NCBI RefSeq assembly: GCF_040954835.1
Contig: NC_090709.1
Location: forward strand, 41,486,490 to 41,550,489
DNA: 64,000 nucleotides
Source: Lepisosteus oculatus
Taxonomy: Eukaryota; Chordata; Actinopteri; Semionotiformes; Lepisosteidae
Reading direction: 5' to 3'
Shown here: one piece after another, positions 1-9,469 of the stretch
How the letters are laid out: every line of letters starts with the position of its first letter
How positions within the stretch are numbered: position 1 is the stretch's first letter
Position numbers and translations under genes: made by a program
The notes under the pieces: model-generated
What the model was told of the DNA's origin: nothing
Databases searched by the model: none
What the model saw: the letters and a program-made list of their open reading frames with translations, nothing else

Positions 1-200
1 TAATATTGATAATAATGATAATAACAACTCCTTACACTTATATAGCGCCATGTTGGATAATAATATTGATAATAATGATAATAACAACACCTTACACCTA
101 TATAGCGCCATGTTGGATAATAATCATATTAATAATAATGCTAATAACAACTCCTTACGCTTATATAGCGCCATGTTGGATAATAATCATATTAATACAC
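1..200 (+). repeat. about 60-bp tandem repeat, 3+ copies
   Basis: Units of about 60 bp read aataatgataataacaac, then a stretch ending in tatatagcgccatg. The tatatagcgc core matches the 3' tail seen in the SINE3-like copies elsewhere in the window, so the array probably grew from a SINE tail. No gene is seen here; the open frames are repeat artefacts. Confidence 0.8.
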
Positions 201-204
201 TCAC

Positions 205-310
205 ACCTCTCCCAGCAGCAACCTCAGTTTTTCCCAGGGGTCTCCCCTCCAGGTACTGGCCAGGCTCACACCTGCTGGGCTCAGTTCATCCTAGAAAGTG
301 TGATTCCCCC
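205..310 (-). mobile_element. 5S-derived SINE head fragment (SINE3-like)
   Basis: Read on the minus strand it gives cagcaggtgtgagcctgg, then cagtacctggaggggaga. This is the same 5S-rRNA-like head (5S internal promoter region) as in the fuller copies at 21.2 and 52.2 kb. It is only a fragment and directly abuts the tail-like array to its left. Confidence 0.6.
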
Positions 311-559
311 GTCATCATCGTCCGTTTTTCTTCAACGCGGCGCTGAAATATCCCTTCGACACGAGGTTTTCTTCCCGTCCGAGGTGTCTGAAGAAGACCG
401 CTCGGTTTCTGCTCGTCGGTCGTTAGAAACCCGCGGCGGACGAACTGTACGAAAACACCGGGCCTGAACTGAGCCCTCCCAACGAGCCTTCAAATAAAAA
501 AAAAAACCGCCCTTTAACCCGCCAAGCACGGCGATTAAAAGTCGAAATATGTTTTGTTT

Positions 560-960
560 TTTTTAAAAAAAAAATGGTCCCCACCTGTTCCCGACGCTCG
601 TCCGCGGTCTGTCCAGACAAGTCCGGCTCGGTTCGTCCAGACCGGTAACGGTCCCGCCAAGCCAGCCAGCTCCCCCTCACGACCACCAACACGGCGACAG
701 TCCGGGACCGCTCGCTTTTCCCCTGTGACCCGCTGGGGGCGCCTTGCGGACCCGAACCGGGTCAGAGCGGGCGGCTCCGGCGGCGACCGTTAGACGTGGG
801 AGGGGCCGAGCTTCTTCCTCAGGGGCCGGTGATTGGCGGAGGCGGGGGAGGGGGCGGGCACTCACTTCACTTCCGTGCCGTGAGCGCGCGGTGCTGGCTG
901 AAAGCCCGCGGGGTGCCTGACGGGACAGGAGCGTGACGCAGCGTTTCTGGGTTCAAGAGA
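560..960. promoter_or_regulatory. CpG-rich promoter-like stretch
   Basis: CpG-dense sequence with an inverted CCAAT box (attgg at 832-836) about 15 bp from a GC box (gggggcggg near 850). This looks like a housekeeping-type promoter, but no first exon with a clear start and donor was recognised on either strand. It sits left of the last recognisable part of gene A and may belong to a neighbour. Confidence 0.35.
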
Positions 961-964
961 CGTG

Positions 965-1575
965 GTGACACCCCAGTCGGTACGGGACACGCCCTTCGGA
1001 CTAAAGGGACTCAGTTCCTCCAGCCTGTCAGTGCGGGACCCTCCCTTCAGACTGAAGAGACTCAGTTCCTCCAGCCTGTCAGTGCGGGTCCCTCCCTTCA
1101 GACTAAAGAGACTCAGTTCCTCCAGCCTGTCAGTGGGGGACCCTCCCTTCAGACTAAAGAGACTCAGTTCCTGCAGCCTGTCAGTGTGGGGGACTCCCTT
1201 CAGACTAAAGAGACTCAGTTCCTCCGGCCTGTCAGTGCGGGACCCTCCCTTCAGACTGAAGAGACTCAGTTCCTCCGGCCTGTCAGTGGGGGACCCTCCC
1301 TTCAGACTAAAGAGACTCAGTTCCTGCAGCCTGTCAGTGTGGGGCACTCCCTTCAGACTAAAGAGACTCAGTTCCTCCAGCCTGTCGTTGTGGGACGCTC
1401 CCTTCAGACTAAAGAGACTCCGTTCCTGCAGCCTGTCAGTGTGGGGCACTCCCTTCAGACTAAAGAGACTCAGTTCCTCCGGCCTGTCAGTGCGGGACCC
1501 TCCCTTCAGACTAAAGAGACTCAGTTCCTGCAGCCTGTCAGTGTGGGACGCTCCCTTCAGACTAAAGAGATGCAG
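965..1575. repeat. 51-bp minisatellite, about 12 copies
   Basis: Unit contains cagttcctccagcctgtcag and ccctcccttcagactaaag. As 51 is a multiple of three, several frames stay open on both strands, so the long open frames here (minus 285 aa, plus 221 and 361 aa) are repeat artefacts. Confidence 0.9.
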
Positions 1576-1654
1576 TTCTTTCAGTGTGTGTTTGTTGCTC
1601 TCTGTATGTGTGTCTCTGTGTGTATGAGTTACTCTCTGCATCACAAGACACACA

Positions 1655-1945
1655 CACACACTCACACACCCTGGACAGGACACCAGTCCATCACAGGACA
1701 CACACACATACTCACACACCCTGGACAGGACACCAGTCCATCACAGGACACACACACACCCTGGACAGGACACCAGTCCATCACAGGACACTCCCAGTTT
1801 TCCCAGAAGCCAGTGAACCCCCCAGCCTGTCTCTGGACAGTGGGAGGGTACCCATGGGAACACAGGGAGAACACACTGGAATTGAACCTGGGGCCCCAGC
1901 GCTGTGTGTCAGCAGTGCTGCACCACTGCGCCCGCAGAGACACCC
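1655..1945 (-). mobile_element. tRNA-derived SINE with amplified tail
   Basis: The minus strand begins with a tRNA-like head having a B box (ggttcaattcc), followed by tgttctccctgtgttcccat and ctcccactgtccagagac. That is the order seen in Mermaid/DANA-type fish SINEs. The tail (caccagtccatcacaggac) is repeated about three times at 1660-1790. The same tail phrase forms the array at 38.93-39.48 kb. Confidence 0.7.
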
Positions 1946-2304
1946 TGTTGAGCAAAACTCGAGACAAGTCCGGGTGTCCTCTCTCCACCCTTTATTTCTG
2001 GTCTTCTCTGAGGGATCAGTTCTCTCTTCCTGGAGGATCGACCCCTTTCCACTCCGCTGGGCGCTGCTGCAGGATCCGGGGCTGCGTGTCAGTTCACAAC
2101 ACCGCAGAGCCATTGACCCTGCTGGAGAACAACCTGCAGCTGAACACACCCCAACGCTCACGTTTCCACAGACGCAAACTCGAGTGGAATGGCATCCAGA
2201 CACTTCACTGCTGGACTTTTAACAAGCTTCAAGTCAGAAAACCACCCAGGACGTCCTCTCGCTCAGTGTGACAGGCGCCTTTATTAGAAAGAAGGGAACC
2301 TGAC
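1946..2304. other. no gene recognised
   Basis: Unique-looking sequence between the SINE and the 16-bp satellite. It could hold 3' parts of gene A, but no exon with convincing splice sites and coding character was found. Confidence 0.4.
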
Positions 2305-3312
2305 ATCTTTTTAACTTGACATCTTTTTAACTAAACATCTTTTTAACTTAACATCTTATTAACTTAACATCATTTTAACTTAACATCTTTTTAACTTAAC
2401 ATCTTATTAACTTAACATCTTATAAACTTAACATCATTTTAACTCAACATCTTTTTAACTTAACATCTTTTTAACTTAACATCTTTTTAACTTAACATCT
2501 TATTAACTTAACATCATTTTAACTAAACATCTTTTTAACTTAACATCTTTTAAACTTAACATCTTATTAACTTAACATCTTTTTAACTTGACATCTTTTT
2601 AACTTGACATCATTTTAACTTGACATCTTTTAAACATAACATCTTTTTAACTTGACATCTTTTTAACTTGACATCTTTTTAACTTGACATTGTTTTTAAC
2701 TTGACATCTTTTTAACTTAACATTGTTTTTAACTTGACATCTTTTTAACTTGACATATTTTTAACTTGACATCATTTTAACTTGACATCTTTTTAACTTG
2801 ACATCTTTTTAACTTGACATCTTTTTAACTTAACTTTTTAACTTAACATCATTTTAACTTGACATCTTTTTAACTAAACATCTTTTTAACTTGACATTTT
2901 TTTTAACTTGACATCTTTTTAACTTAACATCTTTTTAACTTGACATCTTTTTAATTTGACATCTTTTTAACTTAACATCATTTTAACTTGACATCTTTTT
3001 AACTTGACATCTTTTTAACTTGACATCTTTTTAACTTAACTTTTTAACTTGACATCTTTTTAACTAAACATCTTTTTAACTTGACATTTTTTTAACGACA
3101 TCTTTTTAACTTAACATCTTTTTAACTTAACATCTTTTTAACTTAACATCTTTTTAACTTGACATCTTTTTAACTAAACATCTTTTTAACTTGACATCTT
3201 TTTAACTTGACATCTTTTTAATTTGACATCTTTTTAACTTAACATCATTTTAACTTGACATCTTTTTAACTTGACATCTTTTTAACTTGACATCTTCTTA
3301 ACATCTTTTTAA
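2305..3312. repeat. 16-bp satellite, about 60 copies
   Basis: About 1 kb of cttaacatctttttaa and its variants (aacttgacatcttttt). It is AT-rich with a strict 16-bp register broken by rare one-base indels. It lies just downstream of the exon-13 array of gene A. Confidence 0.95.
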
Positions 3313-3397
3313 CTCGAGATGATGCCTGAGCCTCTGTCCTCTCCGGTGTCTGGTCTGGGGGAGGTCTGGCTTCAAACAGCACCTTGAGCAGCTCCTG
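3300..3397 (-). CDS. gene A candidate exon 13 (partial)
   Basis: Using the AG of ttcagaaag, the phase-0 frame reads QELLKVLFEARPPPDQTPE and on to a Ser/Val/Lys-rich end, which looks like real protein rather than repeat. The stronger upstream AG (ttcag at 3402-3403) would give a stop after nine codons in phase 0. No good donor is seen before the sequence melts into the 16-bp satellite. The exon lies downstream of the in-frame TAG that closes exon 12, so its use is uncertain. Confidence 0.4.
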
Positions 3398-3474
3398 CTT
3401 TCTGAAACACCAATAATCATCATCATCATCATCATAATACACAAGCAGCTCCTGCTTTCTGAAACACCAATAAT

Positions 3475-3510
<36 letters not shown>

Positions 3511-3733
3511 AATACACAAGCAGCTCCTGCTTTCTGAAACACCAATAATCATCATCATCATCATCATCATAATACACAAGCAGCTTCTGCTTTCTGAAAC
3601 ACCAATAATAATAATCATCATCATCATCATAATAATAAACAAGCAGCTCCTGCTTTCTGAAACACCAATAATAATAATAATCATCATCATCATCATAATA
3701 AACAAGCAGCTCCTGCTTTCTGAAACACCAAGG

Positions 3734-3745
<12 letters not shown>
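3397..3745 (-). repeat. six-fold array of acceptor plus exon-13 start, with CAT/TAA microsatellites
   Basis: Six units each carry, on the minus strand, ggtgtttcagaaagcaggag, i.e. a splice acceptor and the first bases of the candidate exon 13. They are separated by (ATG)n and (ATT)n runs of varied length. The copy nearest 3400 continues into the coding-like exon 13; the other five are upstream decoys. Confidence 0.8.
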
Positions 3746-3768
<23 letters not shown>

Positions 3769-3786
3769 CAAGCAGTCTGGACTCAC

Positions 3787-4848
3787 CTAGAAGCTGGTCT
3801 GTTCCTCTCTCTCTGTCTCCCGTCTCCTCCTCTTCTCCTCCTTTTCCAAGATTCTCCTCTTCTTATCCTCTTTCTTCAGCTGTTTCTTCTCCTCCTTTTC
3901 CAAGATTCTCCTCTTCTTCTCCTCCTTCTTCAGCTGTTTCTCCTTCTCTTTCTGCTGTTTCTTCTCCTCCTTTTCCATGATTTTCCTCTCCTTCTCCTCT
4001 TTCTTTTCCAAGAGTCTCCTCTTCTTCTCCTCTTTCTTCAGCTCTTTCTCCTCCTTCTTCTGCTGTTTCTTCTCCTCCTTTTCCATGATTTTCCTCTCCT
4101 TCTCCTCTTTCTTCAACCTTTTCTCCTCCTCCTTTTCCAAGATTTTCCTCTTTTTCTCCTCCTCCTTTTCCAAGGTTTTCCTTTTTTTCTCCTCCTCCTT
4201 TTCCAGGATTTTCCTCTTTTTCTTCTCCTTCTTTTCCAAGATTTTCCTCTTTTTCTCCTCTTTCTTCAACCTTTTCTCCTCCTCCTTTTCCAAGATTTTC
4301 CTCTTTTTCTCCTCCTCCTTTTCCAGGATTTTCCTTTTTTTCTTCTCCTTCTTTTCCAAGATTTTCCTCTTTTTCTCCTCTTTCTTCAACCTTTTCTCCT
4401 CCTCCTTTTCCAAGACTTTCCTCTTTTTCTCCTCCTCCTTTTCCAGGATTTTCCTCTTTTTCTTCTCCTTCTTTTCCAAGTTTTTCCTCTTTTTCTCCTC
4501 TTTCTTCAACCTTTTCTCCTCCTCCTTTTCCAAGACTTTCCTCTTTTTCTCCTCCTCCTTTTCCAGGATTTTCCTCTTTTTCTTCTCCTTCTTTTCCAGG
4601 ATTTTCCTCTTTTTCTCCTCTTTTTTTGCTCGTTTCTTCTCCTTCTTGCTCAGCATCTTCCTACTCTCCTCGCCCTGAGCTCCCCTCCCTTCCTCCTCCT
4701 CCTCTTCTTCCTCCTCCTCCTCTTCCTCCTCCTCCTCCTCCTCCTCTTCCTCCTCCTCCCTCGCTCTCTCTGGCTCGGAGGCGTCACTCTCGTCCTCCTT
4801 GGAACTGGAGAAATCCAGGATCCTGGAGTATAAAGTAGAGGAGGTGTC
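3787..4848 (-). CDS. gene A exon 12: Glu run and Lys/Glu coiled-coil repeats
   Basis: After a gtgcag acceptor the exon starts DTSSTLYSRILDFSSSKEDE, then an acidic run of more than 20 Glu. About 270 residues of K/E heptad-like repeats follow, built from about 40-residue units containing RLKKEEKKRKILEKKEKK. This should form a long charged single helix or coiled coil. The exon is a coding VNTR: its units differ by single codons and change length in multiples of three. Its last codon is TAG, directly followed by a perfect donor (gtgagt). Confidence 0.7.
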   Translation of the reverse strand, partial: DTSSTLYSRILDFSSSKEDESDASEPERAREEEEEEEEEEEEEEEEEEEEEEEGRGAQGEESRKMLSKKEKKRAKKEEKKRKILEKKEKKKRKILEKEEEKKRKVLEKEEEKRLKKEEKKRKNLEKKEKKKRKILEKEEEKKRKVLEKEEEKRLKKEEKKRKILEKKEKKKRKILEKEEEKKRKILEKEEEKRLKKEEKKRKILEKKEKKKRKILEKEEEKKRKTLEKEEEKKRKILEKEEEKRLKKEEKERKIMEKEEKKQQKKEEKELKKEEKKRRLLEKKEEKERKIMEKEEKKQQKEKEKQLKKEEKKRRILEKEEKKQLKKEDKKRRILEKEEKRRRRETEREEQTSF

Positions 4849-4854
4849 CTGCAC

Positions 4855-5265
4855 AGAGAGAGAGGAGTTAACACCCTGACTGGACACTCCAGTACATGAA
4901 CACTGCACTGAGAGAGAGAGGGGTTCATACACACACACTGACTGGACACTCCAGGACATGAACACTGCACTGAGAGAGAGAGGGGTTCATACAGACACAC
5001 TGACTGGACACTCCAGGACATGAACACTGCACTGAGAGAGAGAGGGGTTCATACAGACACACTGACTGGACACTCCAGTACATGAACACTGCACTGAGAG
5101 AGAGAGGGATTCATACACACACACTGACTGGACACTCCAGTACATGAACACTGCACTGAGAGAGAGAGGGGTTCATACACACACACACACTGACTGGACA
5201 CTCCAGGACATGAACACTGCACTGAGAGAGAGAGAGGGGTTCATACACACACTGATGCTGCACTG
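4855..5265. repeat. 62-bp minisatellite in gene A intron 11, about 6.5 copies
   Basis: Unit holds ctgactggacactccagga, then catgaacactgcactgagag and a GA run. It fills nearly the whole intron between exons 11 and 12 and begins within a few bases of the exon-12 acceptor. Confidence 0.9.
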
Positions 5266-5286
5266 AGAGGCAGGTTGTCTCCTCAC

Positions 5287-5559
5287 CTCATCTAGAATCG
5301 TGGGGGTCTCGGGGTCCTCTGGGTGTCTCAGCACCTCTATTTGGACCTTCAGCAGCTCCGGGGTCGTGTCTTCCTGGCTCTCCTGCCTCCTCTGCCCCTT
5401 CCTCCTCGTCGTCTTCTTCAGCGGGGGCTTCTCTGGGGAGGGGCGGGGTGGGAGGGGGGGGAGGCGTCGGGGGCGGCGGGGCGTGATCCGGGCCGGATCA
5501 GGGTCCGGAGAGGAGCTGGACGCGCTGACTTGGAAAACACGCCTCTTCACAACTGGACA
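5287..5559 (-). CDS. gene A exon 11: basic/Pro-rich linker
   Basis: 91 codons between a cttcag acceptor and a gtgagg donor, phase 0 on both sides. The start reads CPVVKRRVFQVSASSSS; a Pro/Arg-rich core follows with PEKPPLKKTTRRKGQRRQES, then a helical end (TPELLKVQIEVLRHPEDPET). The Lys/Arg clusters resemble nuclear-localisation or tubulin-binding basic patches, but no named domain is seen. Confidence 0.75.
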
Positions 5560-5599
5560 CTGAAGACAGACACAGGACCTCAGTGATACTGTGAGCTCT

Positions 5600-6058
5600 T
5601 GAGTTCCTGTTCTTAATCTACCCAGTGTGTCCAGTAAGAGTCTGGCCAGTGTGTACAGTGTGTCCAGAAAGAGTCTGGACAGGTGAGTGTGTACAGTGTG
5701 TCCAGTGAGAGTGTGGACAGGTGAGTGTGTACAGTGTGTCCAGTGAGAGTCTGGACAGGTGAGTGTGTACAGTGTGTCCAGTGAGAGTGTGGACAGGTGA
5801 GTGTGTCCAGTGTGTCCAGTGAGAGTCTGGACAGGTGAGTGTGTACAGTGTGTCCAGTGAGAGTCTGGACAGGTGAGTGTGTCCAGTGAGAGTGTGGACA
5901 GGTGAGTGTGTACAGTGTGTCCAGTAAGAGTCTGGACAGGTGAGTGTGTACAGTGTGTCCAGTGAGAGTGTGGACAGGTGAGTCTCTACAGTGTGTCCAG
6001 TGAGAGTCTGGACAGGTGAGTGTGTACAGTGAGAGTGTGGACAGGTGTCTCCACACAA
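5600..6058. repeat. 27/39-bp minisatellite block 1
   Basis: Units of 27 bp (gtccagtgagagtgtggaca plus ggtgagt) alternate with 39-bp forms that add gtgtacagtgtg. Both lengths are multiples of three, which is why long His/Thr/Leu/Ser-rich frames stay open on the minus strand. Those frames are artefacts. Confidence 0.95.
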
Positions 6059-6083
6059 GGACAGGTTCTTGTTCTCTCCTCAC

Positions 6084-6305
6084 CTGCTGCTGAGCCTCAG
6101 GGGCTCTGAAGGTCCTCAGAGGGGGGGGCTCCTCAGGGCTCTGATGGGGGCGACCCGGCGCCGTTGCCTGGGGCTTCTCTGAGCGGGACAGGGACCCGGG
6201 CGATGGAGGAGGGGGGTGCCGGGGGCGCCGGGGGCCAGGAGAGGGAGGGGTGGACAGCCCGTTCTGGCCGAACGCCTCGCCCCCCTGGATCATGCGCCTG
6301 CTGGG
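6084..6305 (-). CDS. gene A exon 10, copy d
   Basis: 74 codons, phase 0, acceptor tcccacag, donor gtgagg. The product starts PSRRMIQGGEAFGQNGLS, has a Pro/Arg-rich centre (PPSPGPRRPRHPPPPSPG), and ends EEPPPLRTFRAPEAQQQ. Nearly identical to copies a and b. The acceptor lies nine bases inside that of copies a and c, because the intron end differs. Confidence 0.7.
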
Positions 6306-6439
6306 CTGTGGGAGACACACAGCAGAGCTTGATAGTGGGGCCCCTCTCCACTCCTGATTCTGTATGTGCTCTAGATCCCCTGTACTGAGCCTCTGATACA
6401 TCTCTGGACACCAGGCGAGTCTGGACAGCATCTCCAGTA

Positions 6440-6955
6440 AGAGTCTGGACAGGTGGGTGTGTCTCTACAGTGTGTCCAGTGAGAGTGTGGACAGGTGAGT
6501 GTGTACAGTGTGTCCAGTAAGAGTCTGGACAGTGTGTACAGTGTGTCCAGAAACAGTCTGAGTGTGTACAGTGTGTCCAGAAAGAGTGTGGACAGGCGAG
6601 TGTGTACAGTGTGTCCAGTAAGAGTCTGGACAGTGTGTACAGTGTGTCCAGAAACAGTCTGAGTGTGTACAGTGTGTCCAGAAAGAGTGTGGACAGGCGA
6701 GTGTGTACAGTGTGTCCAGTAAGAGTCTGGACAGGTGAGTGTGTACAGTGTGTCCAGTGAGAGTGTGGACAGGTGAGTGTGTCCAGTGAGAGTGTGGACA
6801 GGTGAGTGTGTACAGTGTGTCCAGTGAGAGTGTGGACAGGTGAGTGTGTCCAGTGAGAGTGTGGACAGGTGAGTGTGAACAGTGTGTCCAGTAAGAGTCT
6901 GGACAGGTGAGTGTGTCCAGTGTGTCCAGTGAGAGTGTGGACAGGTGTCTCCACA
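6440..6955. repeat. 27/39-bp minisatellite block 2
   Basis: Same unit family as block 1, with extra variants in which gtccagaaacagtctgag replaces the usual core. Lies between exon-10 copies d and c. Confidence 0.95.
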
Positions 6956-6983
6956 CAAGGACAGAGGCTTGTTCTCTCCTCAC

Positions 6984-7157
6984 CTGTTCTCTCCGACCCG
7001 GCGCCGTTGCCTGGGGCTTCTCCGAGCTGGACAGGGACCCGGGCGATGGAGGAGGGGGGTGCCGGGGGCGCCGGGGGCCAGGAGAGGGAGGGGTGGACAG
7101 CCTGTTCTGGCCGAACGCCTCGCCCACCTGGATCATGTGCCTGCTGGGCTGTGGGGA
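6984..7157 (-). CDS. gene A exon 10, copy c (shortened)
   Basis: 58 codons, phase 0. It shares the Met-Ile-Gln-rich start and Pro-rich centre of the other copies. The last third is missing: after KPQATAPGR it goes to REQ and the donor gtgagg. The loss keeps the frame, as expected if the protein is under selection or the change is recent. Confidence 0.65.
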
Positions 7158-7279
7158 CTGGAGACACACAGCAGAGCTTGATAGTGGGGCCCCTCTCCAC
7201 TCCTGATTCTGTATGTGCTCTAGATCCCCTGTACTGAGCCCCTGATACATCTCTGGACACCAGGCGAGTCTGGACAGCA

Positions 7280-9072
7280 TCTCCAGTAAGAGTCTGGACA
7301 GGTGGGTGTGTCTCTACAGTGTGTCCAGTGAGAGTCTGGACAGGTGGGTGTGTCTCTACAGTGTGTCCAGTGAGAGTCTGGACAGGCGAGTGTGTACAGT
7401 GTGTCCAGTAAGAGTCTGGACAGGTGAGTGTGTCCAGTGTGTCCAGTGAGAGTCTGGACAGGTGAGTGTTTACAGTGTGTCCAGTAAGAGTCTGGACAGG
7501 TGAGTGTGTACAGTGTGTCCAGTGAGAGTGTGGACAGGTGAGTGTGTCCAGTGAGAGTGTGGACAGGTGAGTGTGTACAGTGTGTCCAGTAAGAGTCTGG
7601 ACAGGTGAGTGTGTACAGTGTGTCCAGTGAGAGTGTGGACAGGTGAGTGTGTACAGTGTGTCCAGTGAGAGTGTGGACAGGTGAGTGTGTACAGTGTGTC
7701 CAGTAAGAGTGTGGACAGGTGAGTGTGTCCAGTGAGAGTTTGGACAGGTGAGTGTGTACAGTGTGTCCAGTGAGAGTGTGGACAGGTGAGTGTGTACAGT
7801 GTGTCCAGTAAGAGTGTGGACAGGCGAGTGTGTCCAGTGAGAGTTTGGACAGGTGAGTGTGTCCAGTGTGTCCAGTGAGAGTGTGGACAGGTGAGTGTGT
7901 CCAGTGAGAGTGTGGACAGGTGAGTGTGTCCAGTGTGTCCAGTGAGAGTGTGGACAGGTGAGTGTGTCCAGTGAGAGTGTGGACAGGTGAGTGTGTCCAG
8001 TGTGTCCAGTGAGAGTGTGGACAGGTGAGTGTGTCCAGTGAGAGTGTGGACAGGTGAGTGTGTCCAGTGTGTCCAGTGAGAGTGTGGACAGGTGAGTGTG
8101 TCCAGTGAGAGTGTGGACAGGTGAGTGTGTACAGTGTGTCCAGTAAGAGTCTGGACAGGTGAGTGTGTCCAGTGTGTCCAGTGAGAGTCTGGACAGGTGA
8201 GTGTGTACAGTGTGTCCAGTGAGAGTGTGGACAGGTGAGTGTGTCCAGTGAGAGTGTGGACAGGTGAGTGTGGACAGTGTGTCCAGTAAGAGTCTGGACA
8301 GGTGAGTGTGTCCAGTGTGTCCAGTGAGAGTCTGGACAGGTGAGTGTGTACAGTGTGTCCAGTGAGAGTGTGGACAGGTGAGTGTGTCCAGTGAGAGTGT
8401 GGACAGGTGAGTGTGGACAGTGTGTCCAGTAAGAGTCTGGACAGGTGAGTGTGTACAGTGTGTCCAGTGAGAGTGTGGACAGGTGAGTGTGGACAGTGTG
8501 TCCAGTAAGAGTCTGGACAGGTGAGTGTGTACAGTGTGTCCAGTGAGAGTGTGGACAGGTGAGTGTGTCCAGTGTGTCCAGTGAGAATGTGGACAGGTGA
8601 GTGTGTCCAGTGTGTCCAGTGAGAGTGTGGACAGGTGAGTGTGTCCAGTGAGAGTGTGGACAGGTGAGTGTGTACAGTGTGTCCAGTAAGAGTCTGGACA
8701 GGTGAGTGTGTACAGTGTGTCCAGTGAGAGTGTGGACAGGTGAGTGTGTCCAGTGAGAGTGTGGACAGGTGAGTGTGTACAGTGTGTCCAGTGAGAGTGT
8801 GGACAGGTGAGTGTGTCCAGTGAAAGTCTGGACAGGTGAGTGTGTACAGTGTGTCCAGAAAGAGTCTGGACAGGTGAGTGTGTACAGTGTGTCCAGTAAG
8901 AGTCTGGACAGGTGAGTGTGTACAGTGTGTCCAGTGAGAGTCTGGACAGGTGAGTGTGTCCAGTGTGTCCAGTGAGAGTGTGGACAGGTGAGTGTGTACA
9001 GTGAGAGTGTGGACAGGTGAGTGTGTCCAGTGAGAGTGTGGACAGGTGAGTGTGTCCAGTGAGAGTGTGGAC
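7280..9072. repeat. 27/39-bp minisatellite block 3
   Basis: Longest uninterrupted block, about 1.8 kb of the same units between exon-10 copies c and b. The plus strand of nearly every unit contains ggacaggtgagtgtg, a full 5' splice-site consensus antisense to gene A. Confidence 0.95.
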
Positions 9073-9113
9073 AGGTGTCTCCACACAAGGACAGGTTCTT
9101 GTTCTCTCCTCAC

Positions 9114-9335
9114 CTGCTGCTGAGCCTCAGGGGCTCTGAAGGTCCTCAGAGGGGGGGGCTCCTCAGGGCTCTGATGGGGGCGACCCGGCGCCGTTGCCTG
9201 GGGCTTCTCCGAGCGGGACAGGGACCCGGGCGATGGAGGAGGAGGGTGCCGGGGGCGCCGGGGGCCAGGAGAGGGAGGGATGGACACCTTGTTCTGGACG
9301 AACGCCTCGCCCACCTGGATCATGTGCCTGCTGGG
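9114..9335 (-). CDS. gene A exon 10, copy b
   Basis: 74 codons, phase 0, acceptor tcccacag, donor gtgagg. Differs from copies a and d by a few replacements (RHMIQVGEAFVQNKVSIPP in place of RRMIQGGEAFGQNGLSTPP). The C-terminal half is unchanged. The downstream intron also shares about 110 bp of non-repeat sequence with copies c and d, so the duplicated segment was exon plus flanks plus array. Confidence 0.7.
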
Positions 9336-9469
9336 CTGTGGGAGACACACAGCAGAGCTTGATAGTGGGGCCCCTCTCCACTCCTGATTCTGTATGTGCT
9401 CTAGATCCCCTGTACTGAGCCTCTGATACATCTCTGGACACCAGGCGAGTCTGGACAGCATCTCCAGTA

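Noticed and set aside
6133-9084. 983-residue minus-strand open frame rich in His, Thr, Leu and Ser
   Set aside because: Produced by 27/39-bp minisatellite units whose lengths are multiples of three; two other minus frames are open as well. Only the exon-10 copies inside are credible.
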